A DNA stretch of 64,000 nucleotides from Neoechinorhynchus agilis. Taxonomy: Eukaryota; Acanthocephala. The DNA lies in the NCBI GenBank assembly GCA_051530055.1, contig CM121341.1:15872001-15936000 (forward strand), read 5' to 3'. Of the stretch, positions 1-12,374 are shown piece after piece; position 1 is the first letter of the stretch, and each line of letters starts with the position of its first letter. The notes under the pieces were generated by a model. It worked only from the letters and a program-made list of their open reading frames with translations. It made no database searches and was not told where the DNA came from. The position numbers and the translations under genes were made by a program.

Positions 1-31
1 TCCTAAGATAAGTTTGTGCAGATACACTTAC

Positions 32-248
32 CGGAAGATGGGGGTTCGTAATTCTCCGTTGCGAGTTTAGTCGAACGACTTGTGCAATCCGACCGGCTGA
101 TTCCATCAGGAACATCCTCGGCATCCATTCCGCATACACTTATCTCGTAAGTTGCGTATTCATCAGTAAAAGTATAGTGCTCGAAAGTGAGAAAAAGATT
201 GACAAGTGTAAAAAACAGTATGATATTGACTGGTCTCAGTGTGGTCAT
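32..248 (-). CDS. First exon of a secreted or membrane protein (partial)
   Basis: An ATG at 248 opens about 72 codons that end at a good donor (G|GTAAGT, exon end at 32). Residues about 8-22 (IILFFTLVNLFLTF) form a hydrophobic signal-peptide core, so the product probably enters the secretory pathway. The rest of the exon is acidic and Ser/Thr-rich and carries two cysteines (ISVCGMDAEDVPDG, then SDC). The remaining exons lie beyond the left edge, so no family can be assigned. The exon call is supported by the signal peptide plus the donor; the function is unknown. Confidence 0.55.
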
Positions 249-2083
249 TGGACGAAGTTAATTTTTTCATAGTGCATCAGTATACGCTATCCAGTCTTTC
301 TTGAGTCTCCTATTGTATATACTGAAATAAGAGAAGCGATGAGAAAAGGAGAAACATGAGGTATTTTTGATTGGCAGGTGCTTTATATGCTGGAGTTGTT
401 GGGAATTGCGAGGGTTATTTTTGTATTTCTATGCCGAGTTTCAGAAACGCTTTTAAACCGGTCACTAACTCTGCTGCTGTGCGTTTGCCAACGAGCAATG
501 GCAAATATCAATACCTGGGTGCACCAATGTGCACACACTCACATCTATATATATCGAAGAACTGCTGATTTAAAGGCGCCTGCAACTCATAGAAGAACCA
601 AGTTATACGATTTCATGTGTAATAAACGAGACAGTAAATGAGGATATAGCAATATTTTTCAAAAGAAAGTGTCCTCTAATTGAGCAGTTTATGATCTGTC
701 TGAGAATGCGCGTGTATAGATAGTCTATTTTCTCCTCTGCCTTTCTATTGCTGAGCAATGAAACCGAGATGCAGCGCCATTTTGTGCCTTTACGGTCTAA
801 GAAGAGAATGAGTTGAACATTGCGATCATTTTTGGCGGCGCTGGCTGGGGAATACCAGATGCGAGGAACAGATAAAGGAATCCTGATACATTCAGCATAA
901 TGGCACAGCGTGTTCTGAGGGATGACAATATACCACCAGGCTCGATCGCGGTAAAAAAAGAATTGCTTCGAATTGACAACTCTTATTAGTTGTTAAAGTG
1001 TGCCTTTGCAAAACAAATCTCTTATATATCACTATATTTCGAGAAAGGAAGTCTGCAAGGAATCATGTGGAGCGGAATGATGAGATCGCGCTCTCAGCCA
1101 TGCAGCATGTGGCACTCATGTGGGCGCTTTAGTTAGTCTATGATAGAAATAAAAAGGTTCCGAGACGTGGAATATGTTGTTTTAACTGGGATTACCAGCA
1201 TCACAATGGGAATGACTCCTTGCTGTCAAAGCAAATGGCTTTTTCGAAGATCTGTTACAGTGCGGCCGTAAACGAAAATTCATCACAGTTAAAATTAATC
1301 AATTATTCGCGTCAAGTTTTGGCTTCATTGGTATTGAACAGGGACAGTCTTGCCTTGAAACCCCGAGAAACTAAAAAGATGGCACTCACATAGCTTCATA
1401 ACTCACAAAATGTGAATGGAAAGTAAACACATTCTCATGAAAAATGGTTCAATCTAGCAAGAAAAACAGGACAAAATCGTCGTTTCAATAAGTTAATCTT
1501 CTAAGAGTAATCACATAGTACGAATTCTACTAGCATTGACCTGCAATGAACTCAGGCGTCGATGCGTTCAATAAAAATTAAGCTAAAGTTCGCCTTATAT
1601 TTATACCCAGAATTAATTTGGAAATATAGCTTCTAATTTTAAAGCGATACGCCCATTTTAACCTCGGCATTTATGGTTCAGTTCCCTCTAATTCGAAATA
1701 ATGCCGAACATATTATATCATTGGTTTATGACATCCGGGATAGGATTTTAACTAACTCTAAATTTGTGGCACGTTCACTTAGAAGTGGCATTCTATGCTT
1801 CTGAATTTTTACGCTACTGATTTAATCAGCGCTCAAAGAGAACAGTTTCAATACATGATTTTTGCTGCGATTCAATTCGTCGCAAATTTAATCTTACACA
1901 CCTTAAATTCATTGGAAATTTCAAACTTCAAACATAAGAATTTTTAGTGAAAAAAGAATATTTAACGCAACCTGAAACTCTTCGTTCTCGACAACCATTT
2001 TAACGCCGAGTAGAATTTCAAAGGTTAATTTATGTTGTACCGTTTTAGAAAGACAAAATACATTGCCTGAATTCCGGACTTAC
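249..2083. other. No convincing gene
   Basis: Short open frames occur on both strands, for example at 371-641 and 797-979, but none has coding-like composition with splice sites, and no RNA gene or repeat was recognised. Confidence 0.4.
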
Positions 2084-2278
2084 AGGTAGTGATATTCTCA
2101 AATCGCGACAGTAGCCAATATTTAGTTGCCCGTGGATTAAATATACAGCGATTTGTGCACTACGAAGAAATCTGAACAGACACTCAGTTCGGTATGAGTC
2201 CGGCAATGTATCGTTTTTGAAAACTAGTCGTGGTCCACCACAGTTGTCGATGTAAATATTGCATAAAATGATCAATTT
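2084..2278 (-). CDS. Doubtful internal exon, Cys-containing extracellular-like segment
   Basis: An open minus-strand stretch is bounded by an acceptor-like CCGTAG (just above 2278) and a strong donor GTAAGT (just below 2084). It reads IYIDNCGGPRLVFKNDT and continues to about RDLRISLP, with cysteines spaced as in small extracellular modules. No family is recognised. It could belong to a gene whose other exons I cannot find, or be chance; the donor is the best evidence. Confidence 0.28.
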
Positions 2279-2520
2279 CTACGGTTTTTCAGTTCACGGT
2301 ACATTTTCCGTCACTCAAAACGAACGACAAGTGTAGCTTCTATCTTTTTGCTCTCAAACAGTGGTTATGAGACACAGTAAAAACAATAGGACCACGACAA
2401 CCTGGTACCTCGCAGTTGTTGAAGTTTTGTTTGAATTGAGCAAAAAGTGAATAGTGCTCGTGGTAATATATGTTCTCGGTTAAATTTTACCTCAAATCCC
2501 GTCAGCTCTTAAGAAGACAA

Positions 2521-2684
2521 TATTTTTTGGTGATAAGAAAAATAGAGATTTATTTATTATTCTCAATACTTCGTCCGTTACGTCGGAGGTGTGAAACCTA
2601 CTAACAACCCGAAGAAGTCCAACGAAACGAACGAAATATTGAGAATAACAAATCAATTTCTATCTTTCTTATCGCCAAAAAATA
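2521..2684. repeat. Fold-back element with ~48-bp inverted ends
   Basis: The ends 2521-2568 and 2637-2684 are imperfect inverse complements (TATTTTTTGGTGATAAGAAA against the complement of the right end), enclosing about 68 bases. Beside the right arm the plus strand reads CCGAAGAAGTCC...CGAAATATTG, a degraded version of the CTGAAGA-hairpin-GAAA motif found in the palindromes at 9.0 and 43.4 kb. It is probably a non-autonomous element. A similar end may lie near 44497-44530. Confidence 0.65.
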
Positions 2685-5389
2685 CATATATATGAACCAT
2701 TTCTTTACGAAGAAAATATTGATTTCGTATCGAATTAGGTCAAGCCTAGATTGGTACATTCATAGGAACTAGTAGATTAGAAAGTAATCGAAAACTGATA
2801 GATGTCTCGAAAGTCAAGGAAGTTCCCGTATATTTTGGCTAAGATCTCAAGTCGTTTTTTACCCAGCTATACGCTTGTGTGAAGTTTTAGCGAATTTCGT
2901 GGAATGCAACCAACGCTAGAAATGTCAAATTCTGCACACGGTGAACGGCGCCGATTAGTACACAAACCGTGGGTAACATTGATACCATTTTGTCTGATTC
3001 TGAAACGAAACTCATGTATTTTCTCGCATTATGACACCACATGAAAAGGTTTGGCTGACTCATGACTTCCATGAGCGAGAATGAGAAACGATCTCACTAT
3101 GCACCTTCAGTAGAAATATAAGAGAAAGGTGTGATATGAAAGCAATTGAAAATGTGTGGATAGGCAGGTATCTCGATGTCCTTCCTTTTTGTTTGTATCC
3201 TTGCATGACAAGAAGGATATCAGAAGTATTTCAAGATAACACATTCAGACAGATCAAAAAACCCAAGCAGATGCTGGGAGAGGATTTCTTATGCACGAGA
3301 TATTCCATGTGCATGCGATACTCAATCTTCCTACCCTCAAGTGTTTGTCATTGGGCTAATTTTACCAAGAATATGTCTGTAACTAATTGGACGCGAGGGA
3401 CTTTAAGGTCGTAATGTTACTTCAAAAAATCCCTACGGTCTTTTAATGGCATGTACTTAACAATCTGGAATGGAGATCATGGGTCCTCATTATATTCAGC
3501 ACTCAAAGTGGATAAGGAACTGGATAAAACACACAACTGCGTGCCATGAACCGTGTCTGCTAACCTGCAAGCTAACACCGGATCCAATTTCTAATGGAAA
3601 TAAGTACTCACAGCAACCATACTTTTCCCCCTCTCTCGTTTCCTCCCTTTCAAGCATTCACTGTGTTCCCTTCTCATATCGCAATTGTCTGCTCGGCTTC
3701 GTATTAGCGTCACAAGACGAAAACGCTTCACGATTGTTAAGAGTGTTGTGCAATTTCTTCATGAGTTCGCCAGACCCAAAACGAACGTCAAGCAGTATTA
3801 TGGTCCTAAAATCGCAATCATTAAGAGCAGTTTCGGCTAATACCACTATTTTGTAGACACGTTTGTATGGTATTTTAAGACAAATAATCAAGTGTTCTCA
3901 GCTACCTTGCAAATACATTTATCTACTGTGAAAATGCGAGGGCTTTATGTCTAAAGAGAAAAACAACACCGACGCCAAACATATCCCAGCGGATGTCTAA
4001 TTCACAGACTGATGACATTTTGGCACCGAATGCGATTACGATTTTTGCAAAGCCATAAACTCTAATTATGCTTTCAAGACTTTAAAAAAATGCAACATAA
4101 AACTTTTTTTTACAAAGGGAAACATCATTCCCCTTCTATCGACTCAAACATGCAGTACACCCTTTTCTGAATGCGATAACGAATATAAGAATCCGCAGCT
4201 CCGTCTTTTATTAACCGTCTGCTGCAGGAGAAGTGCAATCTTTAAAAATCTTGTTAACATAAGGAATGAATAATGGAGTCATAGGTCCTATCTTAAAGCT
4301 AATCATTTCCAAGACTTCACGGATGAGTTCGCGGACGATGCCTTGTAAATATTTACAGAATATGAAATGTCACGATTTATGCAACGTAGAATTCTAGTGA
4401 TCGTCCAAATGATACAGTTAATCCGCTTCAATGAGCATATTCATCACCAGTATTGACCTAGTTAGAGAAATGGCTGAACAGTGCCATGCGATTATATTGA
4501 ATTTTGAAATCTATATTTAATGTGTTTATTTTAAGCTTGACAAAAGGGATTTTGTCAATGCATATCCTTATGAAATTTAGTATTTACGCTGCAATACAAA
4601 TTTATATGCATTTTCTCCCTCGGTGCACGATAAGATTTAATATGACGGTTCGTTTGTTTTTGACGTCAACGATTTAAATTACCATGATAATCGACATGGA
4701 TCAAGTTATTTGTCTAATTTTTTCCGGCTGAGGATCCATATGGATATACAAACTCATAACCAAATGGTTCAAGGTATTAAGTGATTCAATTACTTCCCTG
4801 ACCTAAATCGGTAGGTCGTGTGCCCAAAGAAAATTATCAGCCACACTTAATAAATGATTTGTTGATGCCTAAAAAATTCGCGGCAACGATTAATGATTGA
4901 CGTAGAAAATATTTTAAGAGTATGTACATATTCCGAACAGCCACCGGAATGAATTTTCAAGTCGTGGGCGAGAAATGCGTGATTGGCATTCACGGCCAAT
5001 GCTCGCCAACGTAATCCTGCCACGCAATTTTAAATTATTACAAGTACTACCAGTGGTTTTCACCTTTATTGAATAATTAAAGGTATTGTTAAGATAGAGT
5101 TTGACGTTAATTTTTGAGAGAATTAAAGTTTATATAAATTGTTCATCTCAAGCAAAAATCATGAAACAGCAATTAGTTAATATTTTAAAGTTTCTGCGAA
5201 ATGCTTACTCCGCGCAAATCTTTGATTGTTATTAACTTATTGAATAGTATGCAATCATGACACTTTTTCGAATCTGTTTTAATTACTAAATCAAGATGTT
5301 ATCCTTTTATTTGTGAGTCACATATGAGCACGGTAATAAAACCCATGGTCACTCAACAAAAATTTAAGATTCACGCTAAGAAAAGCAAT
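2685..5389. other. Gene-poor stretch
   Basis: Several open frames of 60-130 codons (2887-3072 minus, 3136-3414 plus, 3470-3856 plus, 3658-3891 minus) overlap or oppose each other without clear coding character. I see no RNA gene or repeat. Confidence 0.4.
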
Positions 5390-7271
5390 TTACTTCGCAT
5401 AATGGCCGATTATGAATCCAATACTAATCAAACCAGCTGACAAAAGTATTGCAGCAATTGTCTTCATAATAGAAATCGTCGGCAATTCAACACTGGAAGT
5501 GAATAGCATCTTGTCTATTGTGCTCAATTTCGACGTAAACGGTGGGGTCATCTTTTTTTCGATGACATCAAAATTCCAAGTATGTTTAGCAACTGATTTG
5601 AGATTACTAAAAGATTGAAAAGATGCTCTGCCATGGTACTTCCCCATTCCACTCTCTCCTACTCCACCAAATGGAAGTGTATATGGCACTATATGCATCA
5701 AGCAATCATTAATGCAAACTCCGCCACTTGTCGTACCTTCCAATGTCTTCTTTTCGATTTTTGTATTATGAGTAAACAAATACAGTGCAAGTGGCTTGGG
5801 ACGACGGTTAACAAAATCGATAGCTTCGTCGACTGAATTCACTGGTAACACAGGCAATATAGGTCCAAATATCTCCTCTTGCATTAAAAGACTTTGAGGA
5901 GAGACATTAATGACTACTGTAGGACTAAAGTACCGATCGCCCTCATTGAAATCGCCACCTAAGCTCAGTAATCGAAGGCATAAAATGATTTCCTATTTTT
6001 CTGAAACACGATATAAATGCAGTAATATGGCGGAATTGTGATGCAGTACCCAATGCATACGAAAAATTAAGCGATAAAAAGCCTGTCGATTACTGCGTTA
6101 CAGCAATTTCTGCGCCTTCTTTTTCAGCCTCGGATAAGTATCTGTTCAATCTTTGTACCTGATTGACATTGATAAGACGACTGTAGTCAGGCGAATCTTT
6201 AGGATTACGGCCATACATTTGCAGGATTCGGGATTTTGTTTCCTTTATAAAATCATCAAAAATTGATCGATCGCAAAGCACATAATCCGGAGCTACACAA
6301 GTTTGCCCCGCGTTAGCAAATTTTCCTATACATATCCGTTTATGAGAACAATTAAAGATTAAAATAAAACGCTCATTTTTCGGTCACTAAAATTCCATTA
6401 CGAGTGCCCATAAAGTCGGCAACTTTAAACTTATAGCGATATCAAGTGAAACTATAAAATATTCGCCTTACAGATTAACTTGACTTTCTAACATTTAACG
6501 CTTTCAAAGAAACAGAACGACAACCATAGATAATCTGATTTTACGATCCCGTTTTCAATAACTGTTCTGCTATCTACAAGCCATAGCAAGATTCACATCC
6601 GCGCAAACCAAACACGGTGATTTTCCGCCGCATTCCAAAGTTACGGGGCACATTTGCTTTGCTGCATTTTCAAGTATTATTCGTCCTACTCTGGTAGATC
6701 CAGTAAAGAAAATGTAATCAAACTTATTTTCGTTTATCAACGCCGAGGTCTCTGGTCCATCAGCTTTAACAACTGCAAAACAATCATTATCCAGGTATTT
6801 TGGTAGTTGGGTGTAAAGTAGGTCCTCTGTTGCCACAGCAATTTCGGACGGCTTCAGAATGCAGGAGTTGCCCGAAGATAAGGCTCCTATGATTGGAAAT
6901 AAACATAATTGAAGCGGATAATTCCAAGGGCCAATAACCAATACGACGCCCAGTGGTTCATAGATAACTTGCTTCTCCAAGTGTAGAACTCGTATGGTAT
7001 CTGTAACGGTCTCGGCCTGCATCCACGAACGAAGTTTTTTAATGAATATCTTAACCTCGCAAAGTGTATTATATATTTCCATTATGTCCACCTGACGCTC
7101 GCACATTTTAAGGTCCGAGTAAAGCGCAGTACGTATTTCGTCGTTATTTTCAGCTAGAAATCGCTCAATACCATGCAACTGTTCAACTCTCCACTCATAT
7201 GGTCTTGTTTTTCCGCTATCGAAAGACTCTCGCAGTCGATTAACAATGCTTTTCTTATCACTCAATTCCAT
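5390..7271 (-). CDS. Fatty aldehyde dehydrogenase, ALDH3 family, C-terminal membrane anchor
   Basis: NAD(P)+-dependent oxidation of long-chain aldehydes to acids at the ER or another membrane (family knowledge). Exon 1 (7271-6578) starts at an ATG directly after TTTCAG and carries the ALDH3 N-terminus, the GPWNYPLQL segment, FFTGSTRVG of the cofactor-binding region and the catalytic-Glu motif LECGGKSPCLV. Exon 2 (6325-6094) begins KFANAGQTCVAPDYVL with the catalytic Cys. Exon 3 (5963-5390) has QEEIFGPILPVLP and PFGGVGESGMGKYHG and ends in a hydrophobic tail (AAILLSAGLISIGFIIG) like the anchor of human ALDH3A2. Introns 2/3 close in phase (CA|GTAATC to GAG|C). Exon 1 to exon 2 does not: the usual five or six residues (xRIxWG) are missing and the phases disagree, so a microexon was missed or that stretch is damaged. 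Confidence 0.85.
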
Positions 7272-8190
7272 CTGAAATTTAAGAGCAAGCGGAATCACAA
7301 CGATTTTTCTAAATTAATTGAAGCTCACATTTGAATCTAATATTAACAAGGCTAAATCTGTGGTGAAGTTTAGAAGTGCGTTAAAATCCAAATCGAAACT
7401 ACTATACATAAGATGAAATAGAATTCTTAAATAGCTGTAAAGTTATGCAAAAAGTACGAATTTGAAATACCAATTCATATGCAGTGATTGAACTACAACT
7501 GAGTTCTAGTCTCCGCGTGGAAAGTAAAACATTCTCTAGAATCTGAAAAATGCTCAATGGCAAATGACAATAAGTTAAAGAAAAAAAGACTCATTGTCGA
7601 CACTGTAGCAGTGCTCAGTGAGTTTAAATTTCGAAGTCACGAATATGCGTTGTTTGCTAAAAGATTTTATAATAAATTTTAGATACTCAGTAGTTGCGGA
7701 TTGACGGAAAAAGAGCGAGCAGAAATTTCCGTTTTAATTAGCTAAAACCTTGTCTTTAATAAGTATCTCTAGAACTTGAGCAATCGTGTACGTTTCAGCT
7801 CGTTATTTGAACCTAATGCGCATTTGTCAAAAATGTACAAGCATAAAAGTGTTGAATATTGGACAGGAATATAATGAACTCGTTTTTAGTTGTATTTTTG
7901 AGAGAATTAGTTCGTCTGACTGGCAGCTCAGGATGGAAGGATAATCCGTCGATTCTCCAAATCTTGGTTTTATTCCACCAAAATATTTGTCATCGCACAG
8001 TCCAAATTAAATTTGAAAACAAAGTGTTAAGTGTGTAATCAAGCTGGCGGTCTTTTTCTAGACACGAGAAAGAGGAGTGCGTCATGTAGTTCGTCATAGT
8101 GATGTTCAATTAGAAAGAACGTTATTTGCGCTCATTAATTGTCGTTGAGGTTTACGTGTAAGTCGGAACAATCGTCGAAAATAAAACTGC
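7272..8190. other. Intergenic
   Basis: AT-rich spacer between the ALDH and SOD genes. No supported feature. Confidence 0.5.
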
Positions 8191-8206
8191 GCTTTATTTT
8201 GAACCC

Positions 8207-8738
8207 TTACTTTGAAGGGTCCGCAATGGCGATGATTCCACAAGCAATACGTGCTCCGGCATGCCCTGTGGTCTTACTATCGGAAAATCCACCCTTCCCG
8301 AGGTCATCGGGATCCTCATGGAGAACCATCGAACGACCTACGATGCTGTTTGGCCCAGCAAGACTTGCCAAATGATCCTCTAGTTCAAATGAAGCACTCT
8401 CGTCAGCGTTGGCAATTACATTGCCGAAGTCCCCAACATGTCTCACTTTATCCTTGGGTCCACCATGCTCACTTTTGGATGGATTAAAGTGAGCACCGGC
8501 GCTTACGCAACCGTCGGTCAAATCACCGAACTCATGAACATGAAAGCCGTGCTGACCTTCCTTTACTCCCGCAAACTCCGCCTTCACCAGCAAAGGCTTT
8601 CCTTCGCGCTGAAAGCACAAATGACGAGCTTACTTTGAACAGCAAAGAACCAACCTCTTGAGTGAAGTGGACAATTCCTTTTACTTGCTTCCCTCTCGAG
8701 TCTTTTCCGCACATTATGCATATCGCTTTGAGAGACAT
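8207..8738 (-). CDS. Cytosolic Cu/Zn superoxide dismutase
   Basis: Dismutates superoxide in the cytosol; there is no signal peptide. Exon 1 is 8738-8655 (MSLKAICIMCGK...HFTQE) and exon 2 is 8608-8207. Seen motifs: HGFHVHEFGD (copper-ligand histidines), SAGAHFNP and HGGP (bridging and zinc ligands), RHVGDFGN, and the active-site loop GHAGARIACG with the catalytic Arg. The product is about 161 residues, normal for the family. Two in-phase donors exist: GTTGGT (46-nt intron) fits the family length exactly, while a stronger-looking GTAAGC 21 nt further on would leave a 25-nt intron. The ATG follows an acceptor-like TTTTAG by about 16 nt, and AATAAA lies just past the stop. The protein resembles trematode cytosolic SOD. 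Confidence 0.95.
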
Positions 8739-8975
8739 GGCAAAGTTTAGAAGTCTAAAATTCGGAGTTGTGAGAAAGCCGAGCGTTAATGTATACATCG
8801 CTCCCAAGAAATGTTACATAAGCATAAAAGTCAGCTGCAGCGGCTTACTGTCGACGAGGATCATTTTGACATTGGAGACACCTACTAGACCGTGTTTAAG
8901 GAAGATTCTGGCTTTCGACTCGGAAAATGTTGGAGTATTTATCGTACATAACGGAGTTAGATCTTAAAAATACAT

Positions 8976-9148
8976 GTGGAAGTGGGGGAAATTATATATC
9001 AAAGAATCGCTTTAATTGAAATATTTCGTCCAATCACACTGGACTTCTTCACTAACAGACAATAATTGACTGAAGAAGTCCAGTGTGATTGGACTAAATA
9101 TTTCAACTAAAGTGATTCTTTGATATATAATTTTTCCCCACTTCCACA
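8976..9148. repeat. Palindromic fold-back element, ~76-bp arms, with hammerhead-like cores
   Basis: Arms 8976-9051 and 9071-9148 are near-perfect inverse complements separated by about 19 bases. Read outward on each strand, each arm has (C)TGAAGA, a hairpin AGTCC...GGAC, then GAAA (left arm, minus strand) or the variant TAAA (right arm), then a T/A-rich tail. This is the same layout as the ends of the Penelope-like element at 10.8-12.4 kb. Confidence 0.8.
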
Positions 9149-9996
9149 ATATAAACTCGGAAAAGAGCAAATTCCGGTCTAAATGATTATAAGGTACTCT
9201 TTAATGTTAGTTTAGATGCTGAAAAATTCTTTTAAAGGTTTCCCAAAGTCACGTTTAAATTCTCAAGCCTGCGTTAATTCGGTGATTTTTTCTCGCATTT
9301 GCGGGACATTTCGACAATCGTGTTCCGCAATAAACGTAAATTTGGAAATTTTCAAAAAATGCATATCTTCACTTTTTCCACGGTCAAGATTAACGTTAAA
9401 ATTTCAGGCTGGCACATTTCTAGTGGAAAATGCTACATTGAAAATTATCAACTATTATCAGAAAAATGCGCATTTTTCATAATCGATCCACGGAGCTGTC
9501 ATGAATCCACGTGATTTTTAATAGGTCAAATTCGCGGTCATTTTATAGAAAACATATGTTTTCGCAACCTAGTGTTGCAGCGGAGGGCATCAAACGGCCG
9601 CCCTATTCTCTGAGAATTCCTGTGCCTCCGGAGGTCCGGAATAGTATTCTCGGATACATACAACGCAAACCCAACTCCCATGCATCCCAAGACGATTCTT
9701 CTTTTTCGGAAGTCCCAACTAAGAGATGGCCACATACTGTGGCCCCAAGCCGCTTCTCCCGAGGGAGGACCTGTATCGAAGATTCTTGGCTCAATGGCTC
9801 AAAACGTTCAAGGGTGACGTGCATAGAATTTATTCGACTACCTATTTCGGTGGGAGGTTGAGAGTTTTGTTTATGGGCAGGCGTTTCGTCGAAGGATTTA
9901 TGAATTTCACGAGAAAAAATTGCGCTCTCTCCGGTGTTGTAATTATCGACTCCAGCTACCAATCAACCTTTATAGTCTCTGGATTATTCCCAGACA

Positions 9997-10755
9997 TTGA
10001 TGAAGTCGATAAACGGGAATTCGAGGGAAGTTCGGCGTCAAGATCCTATTTTTTCTAAAATTGGCCAGATAAGCGAATATGATCCGAAAGCGATTGTGAT
10101 AGGCAGTGTCGAGCGCAGGGGCACTTTGAATTTGGAGAGGTGCTTTTTCAATTCGATTGAAGTCAAATTTCCGGCTAATAATATTTCCAATTTCGACGAT
10201 TATCACTTCCCGCGATGTAACAGTTGTCAGTGTTGGGGTCACTGGGAGCAACGTTGTCCTACGAAGTTGACAAAATGCGCCTTCTGCGGGCTGGATCATC
10301 ATAGTTCTAAATGCAGTAGGGCTAGAAGACATTGTTCAAACTGTGATAGCGGCGGCCATTGTGCATTTTCAAAGAAATGTGACGCGTTCAAAAAATACAT
10401 CGCCTGGGCACAAGTTCAAGGATGTAAGGATGCTTCATCATCCGAGCCAAGGACTTTGATTCAGCGTTCAAGGCCGTCTACTGAACTTCGTGTTTCCTCT
10501 ACGCCTTGTCACACGCTGTCAAACGATGCAATTCGCGCCTACGCTCCGACCAATGTAGAGCCATCCAGAGATGGACCACCTCAGTCAAGTCGACAGGACT
10601 ACTTGGAGAAGCAGCCGAAGAAATTTTCGGACCAGGTGCTTCACATGGTCGACCTCTGGAACTCAGGCGGGCTTCTAGGTATTACACGCCTGTTATCGGA
10701 AGTAAGTATAGGTGACATTATTTTCCCGCAGGAAACTAAGTCATTTTACGATTGA
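9997..10755 (+). CDS. LINE ORF1 (gag-like) with three zinc knuckles
   Basis: RNA-binding ORF1 protein of the LINE. Three consecutive CCHC-type knuckles sit at about 10216-10370: CNSCQCWGHWEQRC, CAFCGLDHHSSKC and CSNCDSGGHCAFSKKC. This triple arrangement is typical of I/Jockey/R1-type ORF1 proteins. Upstream frames from 9511 (PYSLRIPVPPEVRNSILGYI) probably belong to the same ORF1 but lie in another frame. The tail is Ser/Arg-rich. Confidence 0.75.
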   Translation: MMKSINGNSREVRRQDPIFSKIGQISEYDPKAIVIGSVERRGTLNLERCFFNSIEVKFPANNISNFDDYHFPRCNSCQCWGHWEQRCPTKLTKCAFCGLDHHSSKCSRARRHCSNCDSGGHCAFSKKCDAFKKYIAWAQVQGCKDASSSEPRTLIQRSRPSTELRVSSTPCHTLSNDAIRAYAPTNVEPSRDGPPQSSRQDYLEKQPKKFSDQVLHMVDLWNSGGLLGITRLLSEVSIGDIIFPQETKSFYD

Positions 10756-10795
10756 ATATAAGTTCCACATTTATTGTAGGACTTGGCGAAGAAAG

Positions 10796-10858
10796 ATTGT
10801 AATTTATCAATTTGAATTTTCGGCCTGCTCGCTGGCCTTCTTCAGAATCTAAAATACA
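10796..10858 (-). ncRNA. Mirror copy of the hammerhead-like motif at the PLE left end
   Basis: The minus strand carries the same CTGAAGA (10845-10839), GGCC hairpin and GAAA (10821-10818) as the right end, as part of the long inverted repeat. The same stem and core arguments apply. Confidence 0.45.
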
Positions 10859-12374
10859 TTCACACGGTCACTGTTGAATCCTTTACCCCATCGTGAATAT
10901 ATCAGGCGGAACACGTATGCGGAGGGTGTAATCGGCCTTATTATGCGTGAATGTGTTTAATTGTTGAATAAAAATGGCCTCCATCGTTGTCCTGTCCCTA
11001 CGGTTTCCGTTCCTCGCAAGGATTTCAGCCCTCTCAAAATTGATCCTATGCCCATTATCTATGATATGATGAACTATTGCCAAGTTCGTATCTGCCCCTT
11101 TTCGCATCCTCGATTGGTATTCTAGTAAAGAGAGAGACAACATCAGCGGAGATCATGACACAGGAATCATCCATTGACGCCGTCTTCAGTCGATCAACAA
11201 ACGTCCATTCCTGAAATGACCACATTATCCGATTGAGGAAGGAGTCGTTTTATGAATCCGGCTAAGACCTCCGACCATCTATGATTGTAGGCCGAATGGG
11301 CGGCAACAATTGGTATTGCTTTAATCGGAGATTTATGTACCTTCGCTAGCAGGTACATCCTCGGTGTTTTTGCATTGACCGATCGTAATCTCTTATAGTC
11401 ATCATCTGGTAGGTATTTCTGTTTCATCAATTTCAGCATAAATTCATTTAGTTCTTTCTCACGCTTGGCTGTTGGGCAATAGTTTAGCTGAACAAAGAAC
11501 TTAATGGGATGAACAAGCACATACAATGGACGCACGAACAAGAAAAATCGGGTGCCTTACCATTCCTAGATGTCAACATTAAGAGGAACTTGGATGTCAC
11601 TTTCTCAACTTCAGTCCACATTAAACAAGGTGCCCCACATCAAGTCGTTCCTTGGATCTCTGCTCAACTGCAAAAATACAAGATATCAAGGATTCGATCG
11701 CTATTTATCAGGGCATATCGATACTGCTCAGACGATGGCATCCTCAAGAACGAACTGGATCGACCATGGAATATCTTCAAAAAAGGTGGGTACCCAAAGA
11801 AATGCATCGAAAGAGCGAGGAAGGATGCGATACTAATTAAAATAAGGGAATCAATGGCAACTGAGGAAAAAGATACATTGAAATCCCATACATAAATGGC
11901 GATAGGAATTCAAAGATGGAATCTCTAATCAAACGACTTGACGCGAATAAGGAATACAAATTATATTGTAAAAACGGGCGTAAACTAAACAGTCTCTTAC
12001 GACCCGAAAAAGAGGAAATGATTGATGAATGTGTATACAAAATCCCATGCCTAGACTGCGATCAATCTTATATCGGACAAACAAATAATATGAAGAGACG
12101 ATTGACCGAACATCGAAGAGCAGTCAGCAAAAGGACGGATACGAACTCGGCAATAGTTCATCATATCATAGATAATGGACATAGGATCAATTTTGAGAGG
12201 GCTGAAATCCTTGCGAGGAACGGAAACCGTAGGGATAGGACAACGATGGAGGCTATATTTATTCAACAATTAAACACATTCACGCATAATAAGGCCGATT
12301 ACACCCTCCACCTACGCGTTCCGCCTGATATATTCACGACGGGGCAGAGTATTCAACAGTGACCGTGTGAATGT

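Noticed and set aside
8609-8633. 25-nt ultrashort intron in SOD
   Set aside because: An alternative donor 21 nt upstream gives a 46-nt intron and restores the normal family length.
9997-10755. LTR-retroelement gag from the zinc knuckles
   Set aside because: Three knuckles in this spacing are typical of LINE ORF1, and endonuclease and LINE-type RT follow; no protease, integrase or LTRs are seen.
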